Origin: Euptelea pleiosperma
Lineage: Eukaryota > Streptophyta > Magnoliopsida > Ranunculales > Eupteleaceae
Assembly: GCA_035048495.1 (NCBI GenBank)
Contig: JASUTR010000121.1
Coordinates: 58,594-122,593, forward strand
Length of the DNA stretch: 64,000 bases
Direction of reading: 5' to 3'
Shown in pieces: positions 21,869 through 36,901 of the stretch. Made by a program: the position numbers and the translations under genes. Below the pieces are notes generated by a model. The model did no database searches, was not told the origin of the DNA, and saw only the letters and a list, made by a program, of their open reading frames with translations. Positions within the stretch are counted from its first letter, which is position 1. Every line of letters begins with the position of its first letter.

Positions 21869-24800
21869 TTGAGTCAAATTACGATGTCTGGTTGCACAAA
21901 AGTCACTAGTTATAGGCTTCGGAATGTAACAAACAAACTGAGTCCAATTAGAGACATTGACGCACGGATGGAGCAAACTTGTTTCGATTGTCCCGAATCT
22001 TGTTCCAAGACTTTAAATGTGTTGAAACAATTGCAATGGAACAGATTGAGTCAAATTACGAGATCCGGTTGCGAAAAAGTCACTTGTTATAAGCTTAGGA
22101 GTGTAACGCACAAACTGAGTCCAATTATAGCCATTGACGCACGAACGGAGCAAACTTGTTCCGACTGTCCCGAATCTTGTTCCAAGTCTTCAAATGTGTT
22201 AAAACAATTGTAATAGAAGATATTGAGTCAAATTACGAGGTCCGGTTGTGAAAAAGTCACTAGTTATAAGCTAAGGAATGTAACGCACAAACTGAGTCCA
22301 ATTAGAGTCATTGACGCACGAATGGGGCAAACTTGTTCCGACAGTCCCGAATCTTGTTCAACACTTCAAATGTGTTAAAACAATTGTAATACAAGATATT
22401 GAGCCAAAATACGAAGTCCGGTTACGAAAAAGTCAGTAATTATAGGCTTAGGAATGTAACACCCAAACTGAGTCCAATTAGAGACATTGACGAACGAATG
22501 GAGCAAACTTGTTCCGACTGTCCCGAATCTTTTTTCAACAGTTCAAATGTGTTAAAACAATTGTAATGGAAGATATTGAGTCAAATTACGAGGTCCGGTT
22601 GTGCAAAAGTCACTAGTTATAAGCTTGGGAATGTAACGCACAAACTGAGTGCAATTGGAGTCATTTACGCACGAATGGGGTAAACTTGTTCCGACAGTCC
22701 CTAATCTTGTTCCAACACATCAAATGCGTTAAAACAATTGTAATAGAAGATATTGAGTCAAATTACAGATTCCGATTGCGAAAAAGTAAGTAATTATAGG
22801 CTTAGGAATGTAACACACAAATTAAGTCCAATTAGAGACATTGACGAACGGATGGAGCAAACTTCTTTCGACTGTCCCAAATCTTGTTCATACACTTCGA
22901 ATGTGTTGAAACAATAGTAATGGAGGAGTTTGAGTCAAATTACAGGGTCCGGTTGCGAAAAAGTCACTAGTTATAGGCTTCGGAATGTAACACACAAACT
23001 GAGTCCAAATAGAGACATTGACGCACGGATGGAGCAAAATTGTTGCGACTGTCCCGAATCTTTCTCAAACACTTCAAATGTGTTGAAACAATAGTAATGG
23101 AAGAGTTTGAGTCAAATTACGATGTCTGGTTGCACAAAAGTCACTAGTTATAGGCTTCGGAATGTAACAAACAAACTGAGTCCAATTAGAGACATTGACG
23201 CACGGATGGAGCAAACTTGTTTCGATTGTCCCGAATCTTGTTCCAAGACTTTAAATGTGTTGAAACAATTGCAATGGAACAGATTGAGTCAAATTACGAG
23301 ATCCGGTTGCGAAAAAGTCACTTGTTATAAGCTTAGGAGTGTAACGCACAAACTGAGTCCAATTATAGCCATTGACGCACGAACGGAGCAAACTTGTTCC
23401 GACTGTCCCGAATCTTGTTCCAAGTCTTCAAATGTGTTAAAACAATTGTAATAGAAGATATTGAGTCAAATTACGAGGTCCGGTTGTGAAAAAGTCACTA
23501 GTTATAAGCTAAGGAATGTAACGCACAAACTGAGTCCAATTAGAGTCATTGACGCACGAATGGGGCAAACTTGTTCCGACAGTCCCGAATCTTGTTCAAC
23601 ACTTCAAATGTGTTAAAACAATTGTAATACAAGATATTGAGCCAAAATACGAAGTCCGGTTACGAAAAAGTCAGTAATTATAGGCTTAGGAATGTAACAC
23701 CCAAACTGAGTCCAATTAGAGACATTGACGAACGAATGGAGCAAACTTGTTCCGACTGTCCCGAATCTTTTTTCAACAGTTCAAATGTGTTAAAACAATT
23801 GTAATGGAAGATATTGAGTCAAATTACGAGGTCCGGTTGTGCAAAAGTCACTAGTTATAAGCTTGGGAATGTAACGCACAAACTGAGTGCAATTGGAGTC
23901 ATTTACGCACGAATGGGGTAAACTTGTTCCGACAGTCCCTAATCTTGTTCCAACACATCAAATGCGTTAAAACAATTGTAATAGAAGATATTGAGTCAAA
24001 TTACAGATTCCGATTGCGAAAAAGTAAGTAATTATAGGCTTAGGAATGTAACACACAAATTAAGTCCAATTAGAGACATTGACGAACGGATGGAGCAAAC
24101 TTCTTTCGACTGTCCCAAATCTTGTTCATACACTTCGAATGTGTTGAAACAATAGTAATGGAGGAGTTTGAGTCAAATTACAGGGTCCGGTTGCGAAAAA
24201 GTCACTAGTTATAGGCTTCGGAATGTAACACACAAACTGAGTCCAAATAGAGACATTGACGCACGGATGGAGCAAAATTGTTGCGACTGTCCCGAATCTT
24301 TCTCAAACACTTCAAATGTGTTGAAACAATAGTAATGGAAGAGTTTGAGTCAAATTACGATGTCTGGTTGCACAAAAGTCACTAGTTATAGGCTTCGGAA
24401 TGTAACAAACAAACTGAGTCCAATTAGAGACATTGACGCACGGATGGAGCAAACTTGTTTCGATTGTCCCGAATCTTGTTCCAAGACTTTAAATGTGTTG
24501 AAACAATTGCAATGGAACAGATTGAGTCAAATTACGAGATCCGGTTGCGAAAAAGTCACTTGTTATAAGCTTAGGAGTGTAACGCACAAACTGAGTCCAA
24601 TTATAGCCATTGACGCACGAACGGAGCAAACTTGTTCCGACTGTCCCGAATCTTGTTCCAAGTCTTCAAATGTGTTAAAACAATTGTAATAGAAGATATT
24701 GAGTCAAATTACGAGGTCCGGTTGTGAAAAAGTCACTAGTTATAAGCTAAGGAATGTAACGCACAAACTGAGTCCAATTAGAGTCATTGACGCACGAATG

Positions 24801-27800
24801 GGGCAAACTTGTTCCGACAGTCCCGAATCTTGTTCAACACTTCAAATGTGTTAAAACAATTGTAATACAAGATATTGAGCCAAAATACGAAGTCCGGTTA
24901 CGAAAAAGTCAGTAATTATAGGCTTAGGAATGTAACACCCAAACTGAGTCCAATTAGAGACATTGACGAACGAATGGAGCAAACTTGTTCCGACTGTCCC
25001 GAATCTTTTTTCAACAGTTCAAATGTGTTAAAACAATTGTAATGGAAGATATTGAGTCAAATTACGAGGTCCGGTTGTGCAAAAGTCACTAGTTATAAGC
25101 TTGGGAATGTAACGCACAAACTGAGTGCAATTGGAGTCATTTACGCACGAATGGGGTAAACTTGTTCCGACAGTCCCTAATCTTGTTCCAACACATCAAA
25201 TGCGTTAAAACAATTGTAATAGAAGATATTGAGTCAAATTACAGATTCCGATTGCGAAAAAGTAAGTAATTATAGGCTTAGGAATGTAACACACAAATTA
25301 AGTCCAATTAGAGACATTGACGAACGGATGGAGCAAACTTCTTTCGACTGTCCCAAATCTTGTTCATACACTTCGAATGTGTTGAAACAATAGTAATGGA
25401 GGAGTTTGAGTCAAATTACAGGGTCCGGTTGCGAAAAAGTCACTAGTTATAGGCTTCGGAATGTAACACACAAACTGAGTCCAAATAGAGACATTGACGC
25501 ACGGATGGAGCAAAATTGTTGCGACTGTCCCGAATCTTTCTCAAACACTTCAAATGTGTTGAAACAATAGTAATGGAAGAGTTTGAGTCAAATTACGATG
25601 TCTGGTTGCACAAAAGTCACTAGTTATAGGCTTCGGAATGTAACAAACAAACTGAGTCCAATTAGAGACATTGACGCACGGATGGAGCAAACTTGTTTCG
25701 ATTGTCCCGAATCTTGTTCCAAGACTTTAAATGTGTTGAAACAATTGCAATGGAACAGATTGAGTCAAATTACGAGATCCGGTTGCGAAAAAGTCACTTG
25801 TTATAAGCTTAGGAGTGTAACGCACAAACTGAGTCCAATTATAGCCATTGACGCACGAACGGAGCAAACTTGTTCCGACTGTCCCGAATCTTGTTCCAAG
25901 TCTTCAAATGTGTTAAAACAATTGTAATAGAAGATATTGAGTCAAATTACGAGGTCCGGTTGTGAAAAAGTCACTAGTTATAAGCTAAGGAATGTAACGC
26001 ACAAACTGAGTCCAATTAGAGTCATTGACGCACGAATGGGGCAAACTTGTTCCGACAGTCCCGAATCTTGTTCAACACTTCAAATGTGTTAAAACAATTG
26101 TAATACAAGATATTGAGCCAAAATACGAAGTCCGGTTACGAAAAAGTCAGTAATTATAGGCTTAGGAATGTAACACCCAAACTGAGTCCAATTAGAGACA
26201 TTGACGAACGAATGGAGCAAACTTGTTCCGACTGTCCCGAATCTTTTTTCAACAGTTCAAATGTGTTAAAACAATTGTAATGGAAGATATTGAGTCAAAT
26301 TACGAGGTCCGGTTGTGCAAAAGTCACTAGTTATAAGCTTGGGAATGTAACGCACAAACTGAGTGCAATTGGAGTCATTTACGCACGAATGGGGTAAACT
26401 TGTTCCGACAGTCCCTAATCTTGTTCCAACACATCAAATGCGTTAAAACAATTGTAATAGAAGATATTGAGTCAAATTACAGATTCCGATTGCGAAAAAG
26501 TAAGTAATTATAGGCTTAGGAATGTAACACACAAATTAAGTCCAATTAGAGACATTGACGAACGGATGGAGCAAACTTCTTTCGACTGTCCCAAATCTTG
26601 TTCATACACTTCGAATGTGTTGAAACAATAGTAATGGAGGAGTTTGAGTCAAATTACAGGGTCCGGTTGCGAAAAAGTCACTAGTTATAGGCTTCGGAAT
26701 GTAACACACAAACTGAGTCCAAATAGAGACATTGACGCACGGATGGAGCAAAATTGTTGCGACTGTCCCGAATCTTTCTCAAACACTTCAAATGTGTTGA
26801 AACAATAGTAATGGAAGAGTTTGAGTCAAATTACGATGTCTGGTTGCACAAAAGTCACTAGTTATAGGCTTCGGAATGTAACAAACAAACTGAGTCCAAT
26901 TAGAGACATTGACGCACGGATGGAGCAAACTTGTTTCGATTGTCCCGAATCTTGTTCCAAGACTTTAAATGTGTTGAAACAATTGCAATGGAACAGATTG
27001 AGTCAAATTACGAGATCCGGTTGCGAAAAAGTCACTTGTTATAAGCTTAGGAGTGTAACGCACAAACTGAGTCCAATTATAGCCATTGACGCACGAACGG
27101 AGCAAACTTGTTCCGACTGTCCCGAATCTTGTTCCAAGTCTTCAAATGTGTTAAAACAATTGTAATAGAAGATATTGAGTCAAATTACGAGGTCCGGTTG
27201 TGAAAAAGTCACTAGTTATAAGCTAAGGAATGTAACGCACAAACTGAGTCCAATTAGAGTCATTGACGCACGAATGGGGCAAACTTGTTCCGACAGTCCC
27301 GAATCTTGTTCAACACTTCAAATGTGTTAAAACAATTGTAATACAAGATATTGAGCCAAAATACGAAGTCCGGTTACGAAAAAGTCAGTAATTATAGGCT
27401 TAGGAATGTAACACCCAAACTGAGTCCAATTAGAGACATTGACGAACGAATGGAGCAAACTTGTTCCGACTGTCCCGAATCTTTTTTCAACAGTTCAAAT
27501 GTGTTAAAACAATTGTAATGGAAGATATTGAGTCAAATTACGAGGTCCGGTTGTGCAAAAGTCACTAGTTATAAGCTTGGGAATGTAACGCACAAACTGA
27601 GTGCAATTGGAGTCATTTACGCACGAATGGGGTAAACTTGTTCCGACAGTCCCTAATCTTGTTCCAACACATCAAATGCGTTAAAACAATTGTAATAGAA
27701 GATATTGAGTCAAATTACAGATTCCGATTGCGAAAAAGTAAGTAATTATAGGCTTAGGAATGTAACACACAAATTAAGTCCAATTAGAGACATTGACGAA

Positions 27801-30534
27801 CGGATGGAGCAAACTTCTTTCGACTGTCCCAAATCTTGTTCATACACTTCGAATGTGTTGAAACAATAGTAATGGAGGAGTTTGAGTCAAATTACAGGGT
27901 CCGGTTGCGAAAAAGTCACTAGTTATAGGCTTCGGAATGTAACACACAAACTGAGTCCAAATAGAGACATTGACGCACGGATGGAGCAAAATTGTTGCGA
28001 CTGTCCCGAATCTTTCTCAAACACTTCAAATGTGTTGAAACAATAGTAATGGAAGAGTTTGAGTCAAATTACGATGTCTGGTTGCACAAAAGTCACTAGT
28101 TATAGGCTTCGGAATGTAACAAACAAACTGAGTCCAATTAGAGACATTGACGCACGGATGGAGCAAACTTGTTTCGATTGTCCCGAATCTTGTTCCAAGA
28201 CTTTAAATGTGTTGAAACAATTGCAATGGAACAGATTGAGTCAAATTACGAGATCCGGTTGCGAAAAAGTCACTTGTTATAAGCTTAGGAGTGTAACGCA
28301 CAAACTGAGTCCAATTATAGCCATTGACGCACGAACGGAGCAAACTTGTTCCGACTGTCCCGAATCTTGTTCCAAGTCTTCAAATGTGTTAAAACAATTG
28401 TAATAGAAGATATTGAGTCAAATTACGAGGTCCGGTTGTGAAAAAGTCACTAGTTATAAGCTAAGGAATGTAACGCACAAACTGAGTCCAATTAGAGTCA
28501 TTGACGCACGAATGGGGCAAACTTGTTCCGACAGTCCCGAATCTTGTTCAACACTTCAAATGTGTTAAAACAATTGTAATACAAGATATTGAGCCAAAAT
28601 ACGAAGTCCGGTTACGAAAAAGTCAGTAATTATAGGCTTAGGAATGTAACACCCAAACTGAGTCCAATTAGAGACATTGACGAACGAATGGAGCAAACTT
28701 GTTCCGACTGTCCCGAATCTTTTTTCAACAGTTCAAATGTGTTAAAACAATTGTAATGGAAGATATTGAGTCAAATTACGAGGTCCGGTTGTGCAAAAGT
28801 CACTAGTTATAAGCTTGGGAATGTAACGCACAAACTGAGTGCAATTGGAGTCATTTACGCACGAATGGGGTAAACTTGTTCCGACAGTCCCTAATCTTGT
28901 TCCAACACATCAAATGCGTTAAAACAATTGTAATAGAAGATATTGAGTCAAATTACAGATTCCGATTGCGAAAAAGTAAGTAATTATAGGCTTAGGAATG
29001 TAACACACAAATTAAGTCCAATTAGAGACATTGACGAACGGATGGAGCAAACTTCTTTCGACTGTCCCAAATCTTGTTCATACACTTCGAATGTGTTGAA
29101 ACAATAGTAATGGAGGAGTTTGAGTCAAATTACAGGGTCCGGTTGCGAAAAAGTCACTAGTTATAGGCTTCGGAATGTAACACACAAACTGAGTCCAAAT
29201 AGAGACATTGACGCACGGATGGAGCAAAATTGTTGCGACTGTCCCGAATCTTTCTCAAACACTTCAAATGTGTTGAAACAATAGTAATGGAAGAGTTTGA
29301 GTCAAATTACGATGTCTGGTTGCACAAAAGTCACTAGTTATAGGCTTCGGAATGTAACAAACAAACTGAGTCCAATTAGAGACATTGACGCACGGATGGA
29401 GCAAACTTGTTTCGATTGTCCCGAATCTTGTTCCAAGACTTTAAATGTGTTGAAACAATTGCAATGGAACAGATTGAGTCAAATTACGAGATCCGGTTGC
29501 GAAAAAGTCACTTGTTATAAGCTTAGGAGTGTAACGCACAAACTGAGTCCAATTATAGCCATTGACGCACGAACGGAGCAAACTTGTTCCGACTGTCCCG
29601 AATCTTGTTCCAAGTCTTCAAATGTGTTAAAACAATTGTAATAGAAGATATTGAGTCAAATTACGAGGTCCGGTTGTGAAAAAGTCACTAGTTATAAGCT
29701 AAGGAATGTAACGCACAAACTGAGTCCAATTAGAGTCATTGACGCACGAATGGGGCAAACTTGTTCCGACAGTCCCGAATCTTGTTCAACACTTCAAATG
29801 TGTTAAAACAATTGTAATACAAGATATTGAGCCAAAATACGAAGTCCGGTTACGAAAAAGTCAGTAATTATAGGCTTAGGAATGTAACACCCAAACTGAG
29901 TCCAATTAGAGACATTGACGAACGAATGGAGCAAACTTGTTCCGACTGTCCCGAATCTTTTTTCAACAGTTCAAATGTGTTAAAACAATTGTAATGGAAG
30001 ATATTGAGTCAAATTACGAGGTCCGGTTGTGCAAAAGTCACTAGTTATAAGCTTGGGAATGTAACGCACAAACTGAGTGCAATTGGAGTCATTTACGCAC
30101 GAATGGGGTAAACTTGTTCCGACAGTCCCTAATCTTGTTCCAACACATCAAATGCGTTAAAACAATTGTAATAGAAGATATTGAGTCAAATTACAGATTC
30201 CGATTGCGAAAAAGTAAGTAATTATAGGCTTAGGAATGTAACACACAAATTAAGTCCAATTAGAGACATTGACGAACGGATGGAGCAAACTTCTTTCGAC
30301 TGTCCCAAATCTTGTTCATACACTTCGAATGTGTTGAAACAATAGTAATGGAGGAGTTTGAGTCAAATTACAGGGTCCGGTTGCGAAAAAGTCACTAGTT
30401 ATAGGCTTCGGAATGTAACACACAAACTGAGTCCAAATAGAGACATTGACGCACGGATGGAGCAAAATTGTTGCGACTGTCCCGAATCTTTCTCAAACAC
30501 TTCAAATGTGTTGAAACAATAGTAATGGAAGAGT

Positions 30535-31949
30535 TTGAGTCAAATTACGATGTCTGGTTGCACAAAAGTCACTAGTTATAGGCTTCGGAATGTAACAAAC
30601 AAACTGAGTCCAATTAGAGACATTGACGCACGGATGGAGCAAACTTGTTTCGATTGTCCCGAATCTTGTTCCAAGACTTTAAATGTGTTGAAACAATTGC
30701 AATGGAACAGATTGAGTCAAATTACGAGATCCGGTTGCGAAAAAGTCACTTGTTATAAGCTTAGGAGTGTAACAAACAAACTGAGTCCAATTAGAGACAT
30801 TGACGCACGGATGGAGCAAACTTGTTTCGATTGTCCCGAATCTTGTTCCAAGACTTTAAATGTGTTGAAACAATTGCAATGGAACAGATTGAGTCAAATT
30901 ACGAGATCCGGTTGCGAAAAAGTCACTTGTTATAAGCTTAGGAGTGTAACGCACAAACTGAGTCCAATTATAGCCATTGACGCACGAACGGAGCAAACTT
31001 GTTCCGACTGTCCCGAATCTTGTTCCAAGTCTTCAAATGTGTTAAAACAATTGTAATAGAAGATATTGAGTCAAATTACGAGGTCCGGTTGTGAAAAAGT
31101 CACTAGTTATAAGCTAAGGAATGTAACGCACAAACTGAGTCCAATTAGAGTCATTGACGCACGAATGGGGCAAACTTGTTCCGACAGTCCCGAATCTTGT
31201 TCAACACTTCAAATGTGTTAAAACAATTGTAATACAAGATATTGAGCCAAAATACGAAGTCCGGTTACGAAAAAGTCAGTAATTATAGGCTTAGGAATGT
31301 AACACCCAAACTGAGTCCAATTAGAGACATTGACGAACGAATGGAGCAAACTTGTTCCGACTGTCCCGAATCTTTTTTCAACAGTTCAAATGTGTTAAAA
31401 CAATTGTAATGGAAGATATTGAGTCAAATTACGAGGTCCGGTTGTGCAAAAGTCACTAGTTATAAGCTTGGGAATGTAACGCACAAACTGAGTGCAATTG
31501 GAGTCATTTACGCACGAATGGGGTAAACTTGTTCCGACAGTCCCTAATCTTGTTCCAACACATCAAATGCGTTAAAACAATTGTAATAGAAGATATTGAG
31601 TCAAATTACAGATTCCGATTGCGAAAAAGTAAGTAATTATAGGCTTAGGAATGTAACACACAAATTAAGTCCAATTAGAGACATTGACGAACGGATGGAG
31701 CAAACTTCTTTCGACTGTCCCAAATCTTGTTCATACACTTCGAATGTGTTGAAACAATAGTAATGGAGGAGTTTGAGTCAAATTACAGGGTCCGGTTGCG
31801 AAAAAGTCACTAGTTATAGGCTTCGGAATGTAACACACAAACTGAGTCCAAATAGAGACATTGACGCACGGATGGAGCAAAATTGTTGCGACTGTCCCGA
31901 ATCTTTCTCAAACACTTCAAATGTGTTGAAACAATAGTAATGGAAGAGT
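30535..31949 (+). repeat. 8-mer HOR unit A-B/A-B-C-D-E-F-G (1,415 bp)
   Basis: Monomers start at 30535, 30712, 30889, 31066, 31242, 31419, 31596 and 31773. One extra monomer (B front, A tail) sits between A and B. This joins three monomers without a stop and gives the longest + frame in the window (173 codons), which I regard as a by-product and not a gene. Confidence 0.92.
30712..30888 (+). repeat. Recombinant monomer B/A, single occurrence
   Basis: It is B-type up to TTAGGAGTGTAAC and A-type from AAACAAACTGAG onward, ending GCAATGGAACAGA. The switch is at about 30773, in register. An unequal exchange between A and B of aligned 7-mers would give exactly this 177-bp gain. I found this hybrid nowhere else in the window. 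Confidence 0.9.
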
Positions 31950-34900
31950 TTGAGTCAAATTACGATGTCTGGTTGCACAAAAGTCACTAGTTATAGGCTT
32001 CGGAATGTAACAAACAAACTGAGTCCAATTAGAGACATTGACGCACGGATGGAGCAAACTTGTTTCGATTGTCCCGAATCTTGTTCCAAGACTTTAAATG
32101 TGTTGAAACAATTGCAATGGAACAGATTGAGTCAAATTACGAGATCCGGTTGCGAAAAAGTCACTTGTTATAAGCTTAGGAGTGTAACGCACAAACTGAG
32201 TCCAATTATAGCCATTGACGCACGAACGGAGCAAACTTGTTCCGACTGTCCCGAATCTTGTTCCAAGTCTTCAAATGTGTTAAAACAATTGTAATAGAAG
32301 ATATTGAGTCAAATTACGAGGTCCGGTTGTGAAAAAGTCACTAGTTATAAGCTAAGGAATGTAACGCACAAACTGAGTCCAATTAGAGTCATTGACGCAC
32401 GAATGGGGCAAACTTGTTCCGACAGTCCCGAATCTTGTTCAACACTTCAAATGTGTTAAAACAATTGTAATACAAGATATTGAGCCAAAATACGAAGTCC
32501 GGTTACGAAAAAGTCAGTAATTATAGGCTTAGGAATGTAACACCCAAACTGAGTCCAATTAGAGACATTGACGAACGAATGGAGCAAACTTGTTCCGACT
32601 GTCCCGAATCTTTTTTCAACAGTTCAAATGTGTTAAAACAATTGTAATGGAAGATATTGAGTCAAATTACGAGGTCCGGTTGTGCAAAAGTCACTAGTTA
32701 TAAGCTTGGGAATGTAACGCACAAACTGAGTGCAATTGGAGTCATTTACGCACGAATGGGGTAAACTTGTTCCGACAGTCCCTAATCTTGTTCCAACACA
32801 TCAAATGCGTTAAAACAATTGTAATAGAAGATATTGAGTCAAATTACAGATTCCGATTGCGAAAAAGTAAGTAATTATAGGCTTAGGAATGTAACACACA
32901 AATTAAGTCCAATTAGAGACATTGACGAACGGATGGAGCAAACTTCTTTCGACTGTCCCAAATCTTGTTCATACACTTCGAATGTGTTGAAACAATAGTA
33001 ATGGAGGAGTTTGAGTCAAATTACAGGGTCCGGTTGCGAAAAAGTCACTAGTTATAGGCTTCGGAATGTAACACACAAACTGAGTCCAAATAGAGACATT
33101 GACGCACGGATGGAGCAAAATTGTTGCGACTGTCCCGAATCTTTCTCAAACACTTCAAATGTGTTGAAACAATAGTAATGGAAGAGTTTGAGTCAAATTA
33201 CGATGTCTGGTTGCACAAAAGTCACTAGTTATAGGCTTCGGAATGTAACAAACAAACTGAGTCCAATTAGAGACATTGACGCACGGATGGAGCAAACTTG
33301 TTTCGATTGTCCCGAATCTTGTTCCAAGACTTTAAATGTGTTGAAACAATTGCAATGGAACAGATTGAGTCAAATTACGAGATCCGGTTGCGAAAAAGTC
33401 ACTTGTTATAAGCTTAGGAGTGTAACGCACAAACTGAGTCCAATTATAGCCATTGACGCACGAACGGAGCAAACTTGTTCCGACTGTCCCGAATCTTGTT
33501 CCAAGTCTTCAAATGTGTTAAAACAATTGTAATAGAAGATATTGAGTCAAATTACGAGGTCCGGTTGTGAAAAAGTCACTAGTTATAAGCTAAGGAATGT
33601 AACGCACAAACTGAGTCCAATTAGAGTCATTGACGCACGAATGGGGCAAACTTGTTCCGACAGTCCCGAATCTTGTTCAACACTTCAAATGTGTTAAAAC
33701 AATTGTAATACAAGATATTGAGCCAAAATACGAAGTCCGGTTACGAAAAAGTCAGTAATTATAGGCTTAGGAATGTAACACCCAAACTGAGTCCAATTAG
33801 AGACATTGACGAACGAATGGAGCAAACTTGTTCCGACTGTCCCGAATCTTTTTTCAACAGTTCAAATGTGTTAAAACAATTGTAATGGAAGATATTGAGT
33901 CAAATTACGAGGTCCGGTTGTGCAAAAGTCACTAGTTATAAGCTTGGGAATGTAACGCACAAACTGAGTGCAATTGGAGTCATTTACGCACGAATGGGGT
34001 AAACTTGTTCCGACAGTCCCTAATCTTGTTCCAACACATCAAATGCGTTAAAACAATTGTAATAGAAGATATTGAGTCAAATTACAGATTCCGATTGCGA
34101 AAAAGTAAGTAATTATAGGCTTAGGAATGTAACACACAAATTAAGTCCAATTAGAGACATTGACGAACGGATGGAGCAAACTTCTTTCGACTGTCCCAAA
34201 TCTTGTTCATACACTTCGAATGTGTTGAAACAATAGTAATGGAGGAGTTTGAGTCAAATTACAGGGTCCGGTTGCGAAAAAGTCACTAGTTATAGGCTTC
34301 GGAATGTAACACACAAACTGAGTCCAAATAGAGACATTGACGCACGGATGGAGCAAAATTGTTGCGACTGTCCCGAATCTTTCTCAAACACTTCAAATGT
34401 GTTGAAACAATAGTAATGGAAGAGTTTGAGTCAAATTACGATGTCTGGTTGCACAAAAGTCACTAGTTATAGGCTTCGGAATGTAACAAACAAACTGAGT
34501 CCAATTAGAGACATTGACGCACGGATGGAGCAAACTTGTTTCGATTGTCCCGAATCTTGTTCCAAGACTTTAAATGTGTTGAAACAATTGCAATGGAACA
34601 GATTGAGTCAAATTACGAGATCCGGTTGCGAAAAAGTCACTTGTTATAAGCTTAGGAGTGTAACGCACAAACTGAGTCCAATTATAGCCATTGACGCACG
34701 AACGGAGCAAACTTGTTCCGACTGTCCCGAATCTTGTTCCAAGTCTTCAAATGTGTTAAAACAATTGTAATAGAAGATATTGAGTCAAATTACGAGGTCC
34801 GGTTGTGAAAAAGTCACTAGTTATAAGCTAAGGAATGTAACGCACAAACTGAGTCCAATTAGAGTCATTGACGCACGAATGGGGCAAACTTGTTCCGACA

Positions 34901-36901
34901 GTCCCGAATCTTGTTCAACACTTCAAATGTGTTAAAACAATTGTAATACAAGATATTGAGCCAAAATACGAAGTCCGGTTACGAAAAAGTCAGTAATTAT
35001 AGGCTTAGGAATGTAACACCCAAACTGAGTCCAATTAGAGACATTGACGAACGAATGGAGCAAACTTGTTCCGACTGTCCCGAATCTTTTTTCAACAGTT
35101 CAAATGTGTTAAAACAATTGTAATGGAAGATATTGAGTCAAATTACGAGGTCCGGTTGTGCAAAAGTCACTAGTTATAAGCTTGGGAATGTAACGCACAA
35201 ACTGAGTGCAATTGGAGTCATTTACGCACGAATGGGGTAAACTTGTTCCGACAGTCCCTAATCTTGTTCCAACACATCAAATGCGTTAAAACAATTGTAA
35301 TAGAAGATATTGAGTCAAATTACAGATTCCGATTGCGAAAAAGTAAGTAATTATAGGCTTAGGAATGTAACACACAAATTAAGTCCAATTAGAGACATTG
35401 ACGAACGGATGGAGCAAACTTCTTTCGACTGTCCCAAATCTTGTTCATACACTTCGAATGTGTTGAAACAATAGTAATGGAGGAGTTTGAGTCAAATTAC
35501 AGGGTCCGGTTGCGAAAAAGTCACTAGTTATAGGCTTCGGAATGTAACACACAAACTGAGTCCAAATAGAGACATTGACGCACGGATGGAGCAAAATTGT
35601 TGCGACTGTCCCGAATCTTTCTCAAACACTTCAAATGTGTTGAAACAATAGTAATGGAAGAGTTTGAGTCAAATTACGATGTCTGGTTGCACAAAAGTCA
35701 CTAGTTATAGGCTTCGGAATGTAACAAACAAACTGAGTCCAATTAGAGACATTGACGCACGGATGGAGCAAACTTGTTTCGATTGTCCCGAATCTTGTTC
35801 CAAGACTTTAAATGTGTTGAAACAATTGCAATGGAACAGATTGAGTCAAATTACGAGATCCGGTTGCGAAAAAGTCACTTGTTATAAGCTTAGGAGTGTA
35901 ACGCACAAACTGAGTCCAATTATAGCCATTGACGCACGAACGGAGCAAACTTGTTCCGACTGTCCCGAATCTTGTTCCAAGTCTTCAAATGTGTTAAAAC
36001 AATTGTAATAGAAGATATTGAGTCAAATTACGAGGTCCGGTTGTGAAAAAGTCACTAGTTATAAGCTAAGGAATGTAACGCACAAACTGAGTCCAATTAG
36101 AGTCATTGACGCACGAATGGGGCAAACTTGTTCCGACAGTCCCGAATCTTGTTCAACACTTCAAATGTGTTAAAACAATTGTAATACAAGATATTGAGCC
36201 AAAATACGAAGTCCGGTTACGAAAAAGTCAGTAATTATAGGCTTAGGAATGTAACACCCAAACTGAGTCCAATTAGAGACATTGACGAACGAATGGAGCA
36301 AACTTGTTCCGACTGTCCCGAATCTTTTTTCAACAGTTCAAATGTGTTAAAACAATTGTAATGGAAGATATTGAGTCAAATTACGAGGTCCGGTTGTGCA
36401 AAAGTCACTAGTTATAAGCTTGGGAATGTAACGCACAAACTGAGTGCAATTGGAGTCATTTACGCACGAATGGGGTAAACTTGTTCCGACAGTCCCTAAT
36501 CTTGTTCCAACACATCAAATGCGTTAAAACAATTGTAATAGAAGATATTGAGTCAAATTACAGATTCCGATTGCGAAAAAGTAAGTAATTATAGGCTTAG
36601 GAATGTAACACACAAATTAAGTCCAATTAGAGACATTGACGAACGGATGGAGCAAACTTCTTTCGACTGTCCCAAATCTTGTTCATACACTTCGAATGTG
36701 TTGAAACAATAGTAATGGAGGAGTTTGAGTCAAATTACAGGGTCCGGTTGCGAAAAAGTCACTAGTTATAGGCTTCGGAATGTAACACACAAACTGAGTC
36801 CAAATAGAGACATTGACGCACGGATGGAGCAAAATTGTTGCGACTGTCCCGAATCTTTCTCAAACACTTCAAATGTGTTGAAACAATAGTAATGGAAGAG
36901 T
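31950..36901 (+). repeat. Four canonical 1,238-bp 7-mers
   Basis: Units start at 31950, 33188, 34426 and 35664. They are identical by eye to the units before the 8-mer, so the 8-mer interrupts a single homogeneous run. Confidence 0.93.

Larger units (their letters stand above)
20631..30534 (+). repeat. Eight consecutive canonical 1,238-bp 7-mers
   Basis: Units start at 20631, 21869, 23107, 24345, 25583, 26821, 28059 and 29297, each exactly 1,238 bp. I saw no difference between copies by eye, although this was not a base-by-base alignment. Per-unit monomer order is A-B-C-D-E-F-G. HindIII sites (AAGCTT) fall only in B and E, giving expected 530- and 708-bp fragments. Confidence 0.93.
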
